From Stakelama marina (GTDB taxonomy: Bacteria; Pseudomonadota; Alphaproteobacteria; Sphingomonadales; Sphingomonadaceae), in assembly GCF_018122655.1 (NCBI RefSeq), contig NZ_JAGRQC010000001.1, forward strand, positions 992,001 to 1,056,000: a stretch of DNA of 64,000 bases, read 5' to 3'. A program made the translations under genes and the position numbers. Numbering within the stretch: the stretch's first letter is position 1; every line of letters begins with the position of its first letter. Shown here piece by piece: positions 45,708 through 55,479 of this stretch. The notes under the pieces are model-generated. The model worked only from the letters and a program-made list of their open reading frames with translations, made no database searches and was not told the DNA's origin.

Positions 45708-46234
45708 CGCGGCCGTCCAATCGAATAGATCACCGTGCTCCGGCGTCCGTCCGCTGCATCGAACAGCGGATGATCGAACCGGTCGGCAGGATCGTGCCGC
45801 ATCCCGAGCCGGTCCATGAGCTTGCGGCTGCGCATATTCCGCTCGGCAGTGATCGCAACGATCCGATCGGCATCGCGGGTGCGCCAACACCAGTCGAGCA
45901 CCGCGCGCGCGGCCTCGGCGGCATAACCCTTGCCCCACCACGGCGTCGCGAGCATCCAGCCGATTTCGACCTCACCCTCGATAGGGGTGTTCTCCGCCCC
46001 CGGTTTCAGCCCCGCAAAGCCGGCGACCGTGTCACCGTCTCGCGGCACGACGACCAGAAAGCCAAGCCCCTGCTCGCGGTAGCCGGCGTGCCGCGCAAAC
46101 GCCTCTCGGCTCTGCACCTCGTCCTTCACCGGCCCCAGATCCGCCATCACCACGGGGTCAGCCCACATCGCGGCGAGCGCTGCGAAGTCGCCTTCGTCGG
46201 GCACGCGCAGCAACAGGCGCTCGGTCTCGATCAT
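45704..46234 (-). CDS. GNAT-family N-acetyltransferase
   Basis: 176 residues from MIETERLLLRVPDEGD, overlapping the hemB stop (ATGA). Same RimJ/RimL-like family as its neighbour: EIGWMLATPWWGKGYAAEA binds acetyl-CoA and SRKLMDRLGMRH is the late motif. The two share the start pattern M-I-x-T-E-R-L-x-L-R and the IGW-x-L block, pointing to tandem duplication. It forms a hemB-GNAT-GNAT unit; no functional link to heme synthesis is apparent. Confidence 0.9.
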   Translation of the reverse strand: MIETERLLLRVPDEGDFAALAAMWADPVVMADLGPVKDEVQSREAFARHAGYREQGLGFLVVVPRDGDTVAGFAGLKPGAENTPIEGEVEIGWMLATPWWGKGYAAEAARAVLDWCWRTRDADRIVAITAERNMRSRKLMDRLGMRHDPADRFDHPLFDAADGRRSTVIYSIGRPR

Positions 46235-47220
46235 GCGCCCATCAGACGCGCGGCATGGGCGGCGTGATAGGTAAGCACACCCGAACATCCGGCGCGCTTG
46301 AACGCCATCAGCGTCTCCATCACCAGCGCATCGCGCTCGCCCGCCTCGGTCGCCGCGGCGGCCTCGATCATCGCATATTCGCCCGACACCTGGTACGCGA
46401 ATACAGGCACTTCGAAAGCACTCTTCACCCGCAGGATGATGTCGAGATAGGGCAACCCCGGCTTCACCATCACGCTGTCCGCGCCCTCGGCAAGGTCCAG
46501 TGACGCCTCGCGCAGCGCTTCCTCGGCATTGGCGGGGCTCATCTGGTAGGTCTTCTTGTCGCCCTGCAGCAGCCCGCGGCTGCCGACCGCGTCGCGGAAC
46601 GGCCCGTAGAATGCGCTCGCATATTTGGCGGCATAGGCCATGATCTGGACATTGACGTGCCCGCCGCCTTCCAGCGCGCTGCGGATCGCGCCGACGCGGC
46701 CGTCCATCATGTCGCTCGGCGCGATGATGTCCGCCCCCGCCTCTGCCTGTACCAGCGCCTGGCGCACCAATACCTCGCTCGTCGCGTCGTTGAGTACATA
46801 GCCGCGATCGTCGATCAGACCGTCATGGCCATGGCTGGTATAGGGATCGAGCGCGACGTCGGTCAGCACGCCGACCTCCGGCACCGCATCCTTGATCGCA
46901 CGGATCGCGCGGCACATCAGATTGTCGGGGTTGAACGCCTCCGCGCCGTCGTCGCTGCGCAACGCGTGCGGCGTGTTCGGAAACAATGCGATGCACGGAA
47001 TACCCAGCGAGCGCGCCTCCTTCGCCCGTTCGACAATGCCCGCCACCGGCCAGCGCGATACGCCCGGCAGGCTCGCCACCGGTTCTTCGGCATCGCCCGC
47101 GCTGACGAACATCGGCCAGATCAGGTCCGCTGGGGTCAGGACATTTTCGGCGAACAGGCGGCGGCTCCAGTCGGAAGCACGCGTGCGGCGAAGGCGCAGG
47201 GCGGGAAAGGTCGCAGTCAT
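46231..47220 (-). CDS. hemB: delta-aminolevulinic acid dehydratase (porphobilinogen synthase)
   Basis: 329 residues. Condenses two 5-aminolevulinate molecules to porphobilinogen. Schiff-base lysines lie in the YAAKYASAFYGPFRD and MVKPGLPYLDI regions; IIAPSDMMDGRVGAIR is the signature. The metal site reads DVALDPYTSHGHDGLIDD, without the cysteine triplet of zinc enzymes, so this is the magnesium/Asp-rich type usual in alphaproteobacteria and Pseudomonas. The ALAD N-terminal arm (residues 1-35) for octamer packing is present. Confidence 0.96.
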   Translation of the reverse strand: MTATFPALRLRRTRASDWSRRLFAENVLTPADLIWPMFVSAGDAEEPVASLPGVSRWPVAGIVERAKEARSLGIPCIALFPNTPHALRSDDGAEAFNPDNLMCRAIRAIKDAVPEVGVLTDVALDPYTSHGHDGLIDDRGYVLNDATSEVLVRQALVQAEAGADIIAPSDMMDGRVGAIRSALEGGGHVNVQIMAYAAKYASAFYGPFRDAVGSRGLLQGDKKTYQMSPANAEEALREASLDLAEGADSVMVKPGLPYLDIILRVKSAFEVPVFAYQVSGEYAMIEAAAATEAGERDALVMETLMAFKRAGCSGVLTYHAAHAARLMGA

Positions 47221-47312
47221 GGCCGCGGGTTGTGCGCCAAGCCCACTGCCGGTGCAAGCGGGTGTGAGACGGATTGCGGGACCGAAAACCGTTTCGGACG
47301 TTATACGACCCG

Positions 47313-48197
47313 ATGACCGAAATCCGCACCGCCGCCATGATCGTCAACGCGCAGTCGCGCCGCGGCCGCGACCTCTTCAAACAGGCCTGTCAGGCGATGA
47401 AGGACCTGCCCTTCCATGTCGATGCGCGCGCGGTCCGGGACCCGGAAAAACTGGACGAGACGATGGAGGCGATCCTTGCGAACAAGCCCGATCTCCTGAT
47501 TCTCGGCGGTGGCGACGGCACGATCAGCGGTCTGGTCGATCATATCGTCGGCACCGACACCATTCTTGCCGTCCTTCCCTTCGGCACCGCCAACAGCTTT
47601 GCGCGCAGCATGGGCATCCCGCTCGATATAGGGGGCGCGGTCGATGTCATCCGTACCGGCGAGCCGCGCCGGATCGATCTCGGCATGATCGACGACGACT
47701 ATTTCGCCAATTGCGCCGCGATCGGCATCTCGCCGCAAATTGCCGAAACGGTACCGCACCGTCTGAAACGCTATCTTGGCCGGGTCGGCTATCTGGCCTG
47801 GGCGACGCTGCAATTCATCAAATTCCGTTCCTTCGTCGTCATCGTCGGCGAAGGCGACCACGAAAAGCGTGTCGAGGCGGTCGAGCTGCGCATTTCCAAC
47901 GGCCCGTTCCACGGAGGCACCGAACTGGTCGACGCGGCGGAAGTCGATAGCGGCCAGATCGTGGTCGAGGCCGTCCAGGGGCATTTCAAGCGCCGCCTGC
48001 TCAAAAACTGGGGCGCCAGCGTCCTGCGACTGCCCGCGCGCAGGGAAGATGTGATCGACTTCCGCGGCAAGGAACTGCGCGTGCGCACCGAACCACCGCT
48101 CCCCATCTCGATCGACGGAGAGGTGCTGGCCAAGACCCCGGTAACCGCCCGCATCGCCGCCGGGGTGATCCGGGTGATGGCGACCAGAACCTCGTGA
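47313..48197 (+). CDS. diacylglycerol/lipid kinase family protein
   Basis: 294 residues from MTEIRTAAMIVNAQSRRG. Nucleotide-binding glycine motif LLILGGGDGTISGLVDHI, then AVLPFGTANSFARSMGIP and DLGMIDDDYFANCAAIGISP, the core blocks of the DAGK catalytic/YegS-LCB5 family. Phosphorylates diacylglycerol or a sphingoid-type lipid; in a sphingolipid-making genus a sphingosine-kinase-like role is conceivable, but it is inference only. Divergent from hemB. Confidence 0.9.
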   Translation: MTEIRTAAMIVNAQSRRGRDLFKQACQAMKDLPFHVDARAVRDPEKLDETMEAILANKPDLLILGGGDGTISGLVDHIVGTDTILAVLPFGTANSFARSMGIPLDIGGAVDVIRTGEPRRIDLGMIDDDYFANCAAIGISPQIAETVPHRLKRYLGRVGYLAWATLQFIKFRSFVVIVGEGDHEKRVEAVELRISNGPFHGGTELVDAAEVDSGQIVVEAVQGHFKRRLLKNWGASVLRLPARREDVIDFRGKELRVRTEPPLPISIDGEVLAKTPVTARIAAGVIRVMATRTS

Positions 48198-48243
48198 ACC
48201 GACCGCCGCGCGCCTCGATGCGTGACGCCGGTTCCGCTACCTT

Positions 48244-50985
48244 CTATCCCAGCCGCGCCAGCGCTGCCTTCAACCGGTCGGCCTCGGCGGCCTTGTCCGC
48301 GTGGTCGGCGCGCGCCTTGTCGACCGCTTCGGGCTTCGCCTTTTCCACGAAGCTTGGATTGTCGAGCCGCTTGGAGAGGCTGTCGCGCTCCTTCTCGACC
48401 GCGGCGATCGCCTTGGACAGGCGGCCACGCTCGGCTTCCAGGTCGATAACCTCGGCAAGCGGCAGCATGTACGTCACGTCATCGACGACGAAGGTGGCGC
48501 ACCCTTCTGCCTGGTGCGTTACGTCCGAACGGTCGAGCCGCTCGTGCGTCGCCATGTCCATGACCGTGCCGGAGCGGAGAAATTCGACCTGATCGATGCG
48601 GGCCAGCCGATTGAGATAGATGGCGTTCGCCTGGATACGCCCCTCCAGCTCACTGACCACCGGAACGTCGCCGCCCATCTCTGCACGCTCGGTATCGGCA
48701 TCGAGCCACAGGTTCGTGCGCGCGCCCGGCGGTACGTTGAGTTCTGACCGCGTGCTGCGGATCTCGGTGATGAAGCGGATCAGCCACTGCATCTCTTTAA
48801 CAGCCGCTGGATAGAGCGCGCGAGCATCGGCCATCGGCCATTTGGCAACGATCAGGTCGTATTCGCGCTCGCCAAGTGCGTGCCAGAGCTCTTCGGTGAT
48901 GAACGGCATGAAGGGGTGCAGCATGACCAGAATCTGGTCGAGCACCCAGCCGGCAACGCTACGCGTCTCGTCGGCGTCGAGGCCGGCATGGCCCTGCAAT
49001 ATCGGCTTGATGAGTTCGAGATACCAATCGCAGAACCGGCTCCACACGAAGTGATAGATCGCGTTCGCCGCCTCGTCGAAGCGCAGGTCGGCAAAGGCGA
49101 GGTCGATCGCCTGCACCGTCTGGATCGTCTCGGCGATGATCCAGCGGTTGACCGCGAAATTGGCGTCGGGCGCCTCGACATGCTTGCTGCCGCCGATTCC
49201 GTTCGACTGGCAGAAACGCGCGGCGTTCCACAGCTTCGTCGCGAAGTTGCGATAGCCCTCGACGCGCTTTTCATCCATCTTGATGTCGCGGCCCTGGCTT
49301 TCCATCGCCGCCATGAAGAAGCGCAGCGCATCGGCGCCGAACCGGTCGATCAGGCCGAGCGGATCGACGGTGTTGCCCTTCGATTTCGACATCTTCGCGC
49401 CGTCGGCGGCGCGCACCAGCCCATGCAGATAGAGCTTCCTGAACGGCACGTCGTTCAGGAAGTGCATCCCCTGCATCATCATCCGCGCGTCCCAGAAGAA
49501 CAGGATATCGAAGCCAGAGATCAGCACGTCGTTGGGATAGCGTCCCGCCGCCTTCACATCGGCATCGGGCCAGCCCATCGTCGCAAACGGCCACAGCGCT
49601 GACGAGAACCAGGTGTCGAGCACGTCCTCGTCCTGGCGCAGCGCAACACCCTCGCCCGCCTTCGCCTGCGCCGCCTCGGCGCTTTCGGCGACAAAGATGC
49701 TGCCGTCCTCGGCATACCACGCCGGGATGCGGTGCCCCCACCAGAGCTGGCGGCTGATGCACCAGGGCTGGATATTCTCCATCCAGTTGAAGAAGGTCTT
49801 TTCCCAGCTCTTGGGCACGATCTCGATCCGGTCCGACCGCACCGCCTCGATCGCCGGCTTGGCGAGCGTTTCGGCATCGACATACCATTGGTCGGTCAGC
49901 CACGGTTCGATCACTGCGCCCGAACGGTCGCCGAACGGCGTCTGGATGACGCGGTCCTCGACACGCTCGAGCAGCCCTTCGGCCTCGATCGCCGCGACCA
50001 CCGCCTTGCGCGCCTCGGCTACGTCGAGCCCGAGATACTGATCGGGGATCAGTCCGTCGGCGGTCTGCACGACCGTTGCCTTGGCGCTCAGCATGTTGAG
50101 CATCGCGGCGGGCTTCACGCCGGCGCGTTTGCCCACCTCGAAATCGTTGAAGTCGTGTCCCGGCGTGATCTTCACCGCGCCCGAGCCCAGTTCGGGATCG
50201 GCGTGTTCGTCGGCAACGATCGGGATTTCGCGCCCGGTGATCGGCAGGCGTACCTTCTTGCCGACCAGTGCCTTGTAGCGCTCGTCCTCAGGGTGCACCG
50301 CGACCGCCATGTCGGCGAGCATCGTTTCGGGCCGAGTCGTTGCGACATGGATGAAGCCGCCACCGTCAGCGAGCGGATATTTGAAGTGCCAGAACTTGCC
50401 CTGCACTTCCTTCGTCTCGACCTCGAGATCGCTGATCGCGGTGCCGAGGCCGGGGTCCCAGTTCACCAGCCGCTTGTCGCGGTAGATCAGCCCCTCGTCA
50501 TGCAGGTCGACGAACACTTTGAGGACGGCCTTCGAAAAGCCCTCGTCCATCGTGAAGCGTTCGTTCGCCCAATCCATCGAACAGCCGAGCCGGCGCAACT
50601 GCTGGGTAATCTGGCCGCCGCTTTCGGCCTTCCATTCCCAGACCTTGCCGACGAAATCCTCACGGGTGAAATCGGTGCGCTTCTGCTGCTTTTCGTTGAG
50701 CTGGCGCTCGACCACCATCTGCGTGGCGATGCCGGCATGGTCGGTGCCGACCACCCATCGCGCGTCCTTGCCCTGCAACCGCGCATGGCGGACGAGGATG
50801 TCCTGCAGCGTGTTGTCGAGCGCATGGCCGATATGCAGGCTGCCGGTAACGTTGGGCGGCGGGTTGACGATCGTCCACGGTTCCGCGCCGTCACGTTCGG
50901 GCCGGAACGCGCCGGTGTCCTCCCAATGCCGATACCAGCGGTTTTCGATGTCGGCGGGGTCGAAGGTCTTGGGCAGTTCGCTCAT
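48244..50985 (-). CDS. valS: valyl-tRNA synthetase
   Basis: 913 residues from [17 protein letters not shown]. Class I synthetase: HIGH in [22 protein letters not shown] in [14 protein letters not shown], editing domain between ([26 protein letters not shown]), an anticodon-binding helical domain, and the C-terminal coiled coil ([23 protein letters not shown], cited by [10 protein letters not shown]). All motifs intact. popZ lies 107 bases upstream on the same strand. Confidence 0.97.
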   Translation of the reverse strand: MSELPKTFDPADIENRWYRHWEDTGAFRPERDGAEPWTIVNPPPNVTGSLHIGHALDNTLQDILVRHARLQGKDARWVVGTDHAGIATQMVVERQLNEKQQKRTDFTREDFVGKVWEWKAESGGQITQQLRRLGCSMDWANERFTMDEGFSKAVLKVFVDLHDEGLIYRDKRLVNWDPGLGTAISDLEVETKEVQGKFWHFKYPLADGGGFIHVATTRPETMLADMAVAVHPEDERYKALVGKKVRLPITGREIPIVADEHADPELGSGAVKITPGHDFNDFEVGKRAGVKPAAMLNMLSAKATVVQTADGLIPDQYLGLDVAEARKAVVAAIEAEGLLERVEDRVIQTPFGDRSGAVIEPWLTDQWYVDAETLAKPAIEAVRSDRIEIVPKSWEKTFFNWMENIQPWCISRQLWWGHRIPAWYAEDGSIFVAESAEAAQAKAGEGVALRQDEDVLDTWFSSALWPFATMGWPDADVKAAGRYPNDVLISGFDILFFWDARMMMQGMHFLNDVPFRKLYLHGLVRAADGAKMSKSKGNTVDPLGLIDRFGADALRFFMAAMESQGRDIKMDEKRVEGYRNFATKLWNAARFCQSNGIGGSKHVEAPDANFAVNRWIIAETIQTVQAIDLAFADLRFDEAANAIYHFVWSRFCDWYLELIKPILQGHAGLDADETRSVAGWVLDQILVMLHPFMPFITEELWHALGEREYDLIVAKWPMADARALYPAAVKEMQWLIRFITEIRSTRSELNVPPGARTNLWLDADTERAEMGGDVPVVSELEGRIQANAIYLNRLARIDQVEFLRSGTVMDMATHERLDRSDVTHQAEGCATFVVDDVTYMLPLAEVIDLEAERGRLSKAIAAVEKERDSLSKRLDNPSFVEKAKPEAVDKARADHADKAAEADRLKAALARLG

Positions 50986-51091
50986 GCCTGCAGCACTTAA
51001 CGGACATGCGCGACGGTGCAAGCGTCTCGGTCAGCCAATCCGCGTATATCGTCGAGAATCGCCACCGTGTGGGCGATCCGCCGCCTGAAGT

Positions 51092-51634
51092 TCAGGCGTC
51101 TCGTTCGGTGATTCGTGAAATTTCGCGCGCGACCATACGCTCGACAATGCCGGGCAGATTGGCGTCGAGCCATTCGCGCAGCATCGGACGCAGCATTTCG
51201 CGCACCAGTCCTTCGAGCGTATCCGAACCCGGCTGGTCGGGCTTCACGATCATGCGCGACAGCGCTTCGAGAGGGCCACGACTGGCCTCTGCCGTCTGAC
51301 GCGACAGCAGGGTGTCGCGCGACACCGCCTCGCGCTCGCCGGCATCGCCCTGATCCGAAGGTTCCGCGTCGTCGAGCATCGACTTGCGTGCTGCCTGACG
51401 GTCGGGGTCTGCGATCGCATCGGCCACCGCCTCGCGCAGTTCGAGCACTGCTTCGGCAGGATCGCGCGCAGCTTCGGGCTGCTCGTCGCGGCCGGACGCA
51501 TTTTCCTTTGGTTCGGGCGCAGCCTTGCGCGAGGAGCGCTTCTGCGCGCCCTCACCCTCTTCTGCGATAATCCGCTTGATGGAAGAAAGAATGTCTTCCA
51601 TCGACGTATCGCTGCTGATGTCCCCCATAGCCAA
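51092..51634 (-). CDS. popZ: PopZ-like polar organising protein (DUF2497)
   Basis: 180 residues. The N-terminal MEDILSSIKRIIAEE helix and the C-terminal LEGLVREMLRPMLREWLDANLPGIVERMV block (cited by MLREWLDANLPGIVERM) are the two conserved ends of DUF2497/PopZ, joined by a long acidic, proline-containing disordered linker (residues ~30-120). PopZ forms condensates at cell poles and tethers ParB-parS in alphaproteobacteria. Upstream of valS, a common order in this class. Start MAMGDISSD; the third residue Met is an alternative. Confidence 0.88.
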   Translation of the reverse strand: MAMGDISSDTSMEDILSSIKRIIAEEGEGAQKRSSRKAAPEPKENASGRDEQPEAARDPAEAVLELREAVADAIADPDRQAARKSMLDDAEPSDQGDAGEREAVSRDTLLSRQTAEASRGPLEALSRMIVKPDQPGSDTLEGLVREMLRPMLREWLDANLPGIVERMVAREISRITERDA

Positions 51635-51706
51635 ATCCTCGGGATAGCTGGCGTTAACCCGTTTTCCCTGCGGGATCAGGGGCTATGCTGTCAACGACAA
51701 AGGCGA

Positions 51707-53224
51707 TTACTGACCGTTGGGCGGATTGGTCGTCTGTCCGGGCATCGTCGCCGGATCGATCGCGAGATCGCCCTGCAACTGCCCGTTGACGTCTGAGGTC
51801 TGCGGCGCGGTCTGGTCGGTATCGGTCGCCACCGGCTTGGGTGTCGGATCCGAATCCCAATCCCAGATCTTGCCGCGCACACGCTGGTAGTTGATCGTCG
51901 GATCATATAGCGAGCTGCTGTCGAGCTGCAGGTCCTGTGCCTCTGCTTTCCCCATTGCGGCAAGCAGCGCGAAGCCGGCGACATAGGCGTTGCGCTGCGC
52001 CGTGACCAGATTGACCTGCGAATTGAGCAATTCCTGCTCGGCATTGAGGATGTCGAGAATGGTCCGCGTGCCCACGCTGTTTTCGGCGCGAACACCCTCC
52101 AGCGACAGGCGGTTGGCGCGCACCGCCACCTGTGACGAATCGATCAGGTCCTGCGCGGCCTTCCAAGAGGCATAGGCCGATCGTGTGTCGGCGATGACGC
52201 CGCGCTGGACCTCGGTCACGCGTTCGATTGCTGAGCTTTCCTGCGCCTGCGCCTTGCGGACCTGCGCTGCCGGACGGCCGCCCTGAAAGAGCGGCAGCGA
52301 CAGTTGCAACCCCGCCGTCGCGGAGGTCGAGGTCTGGTCGGCCACGGTGCCGGCGCCGGGGATCGACCCCAGAGAGCCGAGATAATTGTTGTAATTGGCG
52401 CCGACGACGACGTTCAGCTTGGGCTTCGTACCGGCACGCGCCGTGCTGACATCGAACGCGCTCGCGCGGCGCGCCTGTTTCGCCGCTTCGAGTGAGGGAT
52501 TTTCGTTGAGCGCAACCGACACCGCCTGTTGCGGACTGTTCGGAAGTGTCGGCAGCGGCGGTGGCGGCTGCAGGTCCTGCGGCGCATCGCCGACCACCTG
52601 GACATAGGTCTCGCGGCTGGAAATCAGTTGCGCCTGCGCATTGCGAAGCTGGCCGCGCGCCTGTGCGAGCCGCGCTTCGGATTGGGCGACATCGGTCCGC
52701 GTCAGGTCGCCGACCTGAAACCGGTCCTGCGTCGCCTGCAGGTTGACGTCGAGGACGTGGACATTCTGCTGATTGAGCTGGACGATCGCCTGATCGCGGA
52801 TGACATCCATATATGCCGCGACCACCCGCGTGAACAGATTGGCCTCTGTCCCGCGCAAGCTGGCGCGACCGGCAAGAACGCGCGTTTCGGCCGCGCGTAC
52901 CGAATTCTTGACCGCGCCGCCCTGATAGATCGGCACACTCAGTTGCGGACGAGCGGTCAGAACGCGCGCCGGGGCCAGATAGCTGTCCTGCGCGCTCACC
53001 ACATTTTCATTATACGCGCCCGTAACATCCGCCGAGGGCAGACCCGACGCACGCGCGATCGGGACATTTTCGTCGGTCGCGCGGAGGTCTGCGCGCGCAC
53101 CGGTGATCGTCGGGTTGGTCTGATATGCCTTGAGAAGGGCCTCGCGCAGCGTATCGGCGCTCGCGGGAGCCGTGGTCAGCGCAAAAAGGCTAGCGCCCAG
53201 GATCCAGCGATGCGTTCGTTTCAT
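51707..53224 (-). CDS. tolC: TolC-family outer membrane efflux protein
   Basis: 505 residues from MKRTHRWILGASLFAL with a signal peptide cut after PASA. Two OEP repeats: DTLREALLKAYQTNPTITGAR opens the first, PQQAVSVALNENPSLEAAKQ the second; ILDILNAEQELLNSQVNLV is the conserved periplasmic helix. The C-terminal tail is acidic and Gln/Pro-rich. Exit duct for type I secretion and RND efflux. It follows pcm by 13 bases, a conserved pair in sphingomonads. Confidence 0.94.
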   Translation of the reverse strand: MKRTHRWILGASLFALTTAPASADTLREALLKAYQTNPTITGARADLRATDENVPIARASGLPSADVTGAYNENVVSAQDSYLAPARVLTARPQLSVPIYQGGAVKNSVRAAETRVLAGRASLRGTEANLFTRVVAAYMDVIRDQAIVQLNQQNVHVLDVNLQATQDRFQVGDLTRTDVAQSEARLAQARGQLRNAQAQLISSRETYVQVVGDAPQDLQPPPPLPTLPNSPQQAVSVALNENPSLEAAKQARRASAFDVSTARAGTKPKLNVVVGANYNNYLGSLGSIPGAGTVADQTSTSATAGLQLSLPLFQGGRPAAQVRKAQAQESSAIERVTEVQRGVIADTRSAYASWKAAQDLIDSSQVAVRANRLSLEGVRAENSVGTRTILDILNAEQELLNSQVNLVTAQRNAYVAGFALLAAMGKAEAQDLQLDSSSLYDPTINYQRVRGKIWDWDSDPTPKPVATDTDQTAPQTSDVNGQLQGDLAIDPATMPGQTTNPPNGQ

Positions 53225-53237
53225 CTCGTCTCGCGCC

Positions 53238-53903
53238 TCAGAACTTGAATTTCTCGGGTTTGGAAAAGCCCGGCAGCACCGCACATTCCGCATCGGCGAA
53301 ATCGAACAGGCCGAACCCGCCCTCGGTCTTGGTGCCCGCTGCCAGTCGTGTCACGCCGCGATCGACCAGGCCAGTGGTCACCCGCGCACCCGGCTTCGCC
53401 TGGCTGACGATCGTACCGGGCAGTTCCTGAACGGCGCCGTCGACGATAATCGCGTCATAGGGCGCGCCCTTGCTCCAGCCCGCATTGAGCGGTCCTTCGA
53501 CAAGGTCGACATTGGTCGTGCCGGAAAGCGACTCGCGCGCCGCCGAAAGCAGTGCCGGATCTTCCTCCAGCGCGACCACCGACTTGACCAGCAGCGAAAG
53601 CACTGCCGCGGTATATCCGCCCGCGGCGCCGATCAGCAGAACATGATCGCCCTTGCCCAGTTGCGCTTCGTTTAGCAGTCGCCCCGTCGCCATCGGCAGA
53701 TTCTGGTACCGCCCGGCGCCGATCGGCAGCAACGTGTCGCGATATGCGATATCGCGAACGCCCTCGGGCAGATACCGTTCGCGCGGCACAACCGCCATCG
53801 CCTCGACCACCCGACGGTCGCTGACGGCAGTGGTCCGCAGCTGACTGGCGACCATCGCGCGGCGCATCGCTTCGAAACGGGAGAGATCGGCCTGGTTATT
53901 CAT
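53238..53903 (-). CDS. pcm: protein-L-isoaspartate O-methyltransferase family protein
   Basis: 221 residues. N-terminal RRAMVASQLRTTAVSDRRVVEAMAVVPRE (cited by MVASQLRTTAVSD and VVPRERYLP) matches the Pcm family. SAM motif I is LLIGAAGGYTAAVLS, with Ala-Gly replacing the usual Thr-Gly-Ser-Gly, and motif II region VDLVEGPLNAGW and YDAIIVDGAVQELP follow. It repairs damaged Asp/Asn residues if active; the changed motif I is common in this alphaproteobacterial branch paired with tolC, so true activity is not certain. Confidence 0.88.
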   Translation of the reverse strand: MNNQADLSRFEAMRRAMVASQLRTTAVSDRRVVEAMAVVPRERYLPEGVRDIAYRDTLLPIGAGRYQNLPMATGRLLNEAQLGKGDHVLLIGAAGGYTAAVLSLLVKSVVALEEDPALLSAARESLSGTTNVDLVEGPLNAGWSKGAPYDAIIVDGAVQELPGTIVSQAKPGARVTTGLVDRGVTRLAAGTKTEGGFGLFDFADAECAVLPGFSKPEKFKF

Positions 53904-54123
53904 ATCGACTTTCCTGTTCGCACAACTGTGTTAGCCATGCAATACACATTTTGGGTTTGCAGTTTGTATCGCGGACCGAAGCACAGGCCAAGCGTTCGCG
54001 ATGCCCTTTTTCGGGATAAACGGTTTCTCTGCCGCCACGAACCGCGCCGACATGGCGGTTCGGTGCAATACCCGGCCCCCGCGGCTGGCTATTCTGTCGC
54101 AGCAATCGAAAGCGGCAGGGCCG

Positions 54124-54459
54124 ATGCTCACCTCTCCGCCACCCTTCACGGTCGAACAGACCACCGACGATGCAACCTCGCTGTCGCAGGACGCGGGTTT
54201 CGATCTCGCGCAGGAGATTCTGTTGCTGCTCGCACAGAGCTGGCCCGGCGGCCGATCGCTCGACCCCGACGGGTTGCATCTTCCATCCGGCGACGCAGCG
54301 GATCGCCTTTTCCTCGTGACGATTCAGACACTCAGCGACCACGGCCTGTTGATGATCGACGCGCTTCTGCTGGGCGTCCACCAGCGTCCCTTCGTACTCG
54401 AAGCATCGATCACGCCGCGCGGGCGCGATCTTCTGGCGCTTCTGGGCGCAAATGGTTGA
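54124..54459 (+). CDS. conserved hypothetical protein
   Basis: 111 residues from MLTSPPPFTVEQTTDD; a longer frame from 54001 is open but its extra part looks random. No signal peptide. Helical middle QEILLLLAQSWPGG and RLFLVTIQTLSDHGLLMIDALLLG, then FVLEASITPRGRDLLALLG, a short winged-helix-like end (TPRGRDLL is common in small regulators of the PadR/ArsR type). No confident family. Stands between pcm (divergent) and tRNA-Cys. Confidence 0.5.
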   Translation: MLTSPPPFTVEQTTDDATSLSQDAGFDLAQEILLLLAQSWPGGRSLDPDGLHLPSGDAADRLFLVTIQTLSDHGLLMIDALLLGVHQRPFVLEASITPRGRDLLALLGANG

Positions 54460-54577
54460 CCGCTTCGCGATCAGCCACTGCCCCGGTCCTGCAATCGTCC
54501 TTTTTCCTGCAATTACCATCGACGAAGCACTTCAATGGTTGACAGGCGCGACGCACCCGCGCAAATCGCGCGGCTCC

Positions 54578-54651
54578 GGCCCGATGGCGGAGTGGTGACG
54601 CAGCGGACTGCAAATCCGTGTACGCCGGTTCGATTCCGGCTCGGGCCTCCA
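54578..54651 (+). tRNA. tRNA-Cys (anticodon GCA)
   Basis: 74 bases. Acceptor GGCCCGA pairs with TCGGGCC, discriminator T and an encoded CCA. The anticodon arm around ACTGCAAAT gives GCA, with adjacent paired CGGA/TCCG. T-arm GCCGGTTCGATTCCGGC is perfect. A short CCTTCT-tt-AGAAGG hairpin (54654-54667) directly follows and may help end the transcript. Confidence 0.97.
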
Positions 54652-54743
54652 TCCCTTCTTTAGAAGGCGCGCATTGCCGCGGATTTCGCGCGGTGACAGC
54701 CATCGCACCGCCCCTCCCCTTCGCGGCGCTCCATCCGACCGTT

Positions 54744-54784
54744 CGTCAGACTATCGTCAGCATCTTTCACTAGCGATAGGCTGA
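54744..54784 (+). promoter_or_regulatory. putative regulator box upstream of the metal-response operon
   Basis: Direct repeat CGTCAG-actat-CGTCAG (54744-54760) inside a larger inverted repeat TCAGACTATCG (54746-54756) / CGATAGGCTGA (54774-54784). It lies 20-60 bases before the response-regulator ATG. A near copy (18 of 21 positions) occurs at 56486-56506 before the adaptor gene, which makes a shared OmpR-type operator likely. Confidence 0.6.
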
Positions 54785-54804
54785 TACCGAAGGGACGTCA
54801 TTCC

Positions 54805-55479
54805 ATGCGGGTGCTGGTAGTCGAAGACAATGAACGGTTGGCCAGGCTGACCTGTGAGGGACTGAGGAATGCCGGTTTCGCGGCGGACCCGGCAGGCGAT
54901 CTCGAAGCGGCTGACGAGGCGCTGGCAGCGGCGAATTTCGATGCGCTGATCCTCGATCTCGGCCTGCCCGACGGCGATGGGCTGAAATGGCTGCGCGACC
55001 GCCGACAGTCACGGTCCATCCCCCCCGCCCTCGTCCTGACTGCCCGCGGTGCGCTGGAGGACCGCGTGGCCGGACTGGACGCCGGTGCCGACGACTATCT
55101 GGTCAAGCCCTTCGAACTGGCGGAAGTGGCTGCACGGCTTCGGGCGCTGCTGCGGCGCCCTGGAGCGCGCGGCGATGTCGAACTGGTGATCGGCCCGATC
55201 CGTTTCGACACCAACCGGCGCGAGGCGGTGGCGCATGGCGAGCGACTGGAGCTTGCGCGGCGCGAGGCCGATCTACTCGAACTGCTGATGCGCAAGGCCG
55301 GATCGGTCGTTCGTCGCCAGACGATCGAGGACGCGCTGTATTCGTTCGACGCATCGGTTACACCCAATGCGGTAGAGGCGACCGTATCGCGACTGCGGCG
55401 CAAGCTGGAACAGGCAGATTGCGGCGACATGCTGCATACGGTTCGCGGCGTCGGCTATCTGCTGGAGGAACGGACGTGA
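54805..55479 (+). CDS. OmpR/PhoB-family response regulator of metal efflux
   Basis: 224 residues. Receiver domain MRVLVVEDNERLARL with phospho-acceptor Asp in LILDLGLPDGDG (residue ~51), Thr in VLTARGALEDR and Lys in YLVKPFELAE. The C-terminal winged helix binds DNA: LELARREADLLELLM, SVVRRQTIEDALY and VSRLRRKLEQA, ending HTVRGVGYLLEE. Translationally coupled to the kinase (GTGA). Controls the downstream RND operon by context, and probably itself through the repeated boxes. Confidence 0.95.
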   Translation: MRVLVVEDNERLARLTCEGLRNAGFAADPAGDLEAADEALAAANFDALILDLGLPDGDGLKWLRDRRQSRSIPPALVLTARGALEDRVAGLDAGADDYLVKPFELAEVAARLRALLRRPGARGDVELVIGPIRFDTNRREAVAHGERLELARREADLLELLMRKAGSVVRRQTIEDALYSFDASVTPNAVEATVSRLRRKLEQADCGDMLHTVRGVGYLLEERT

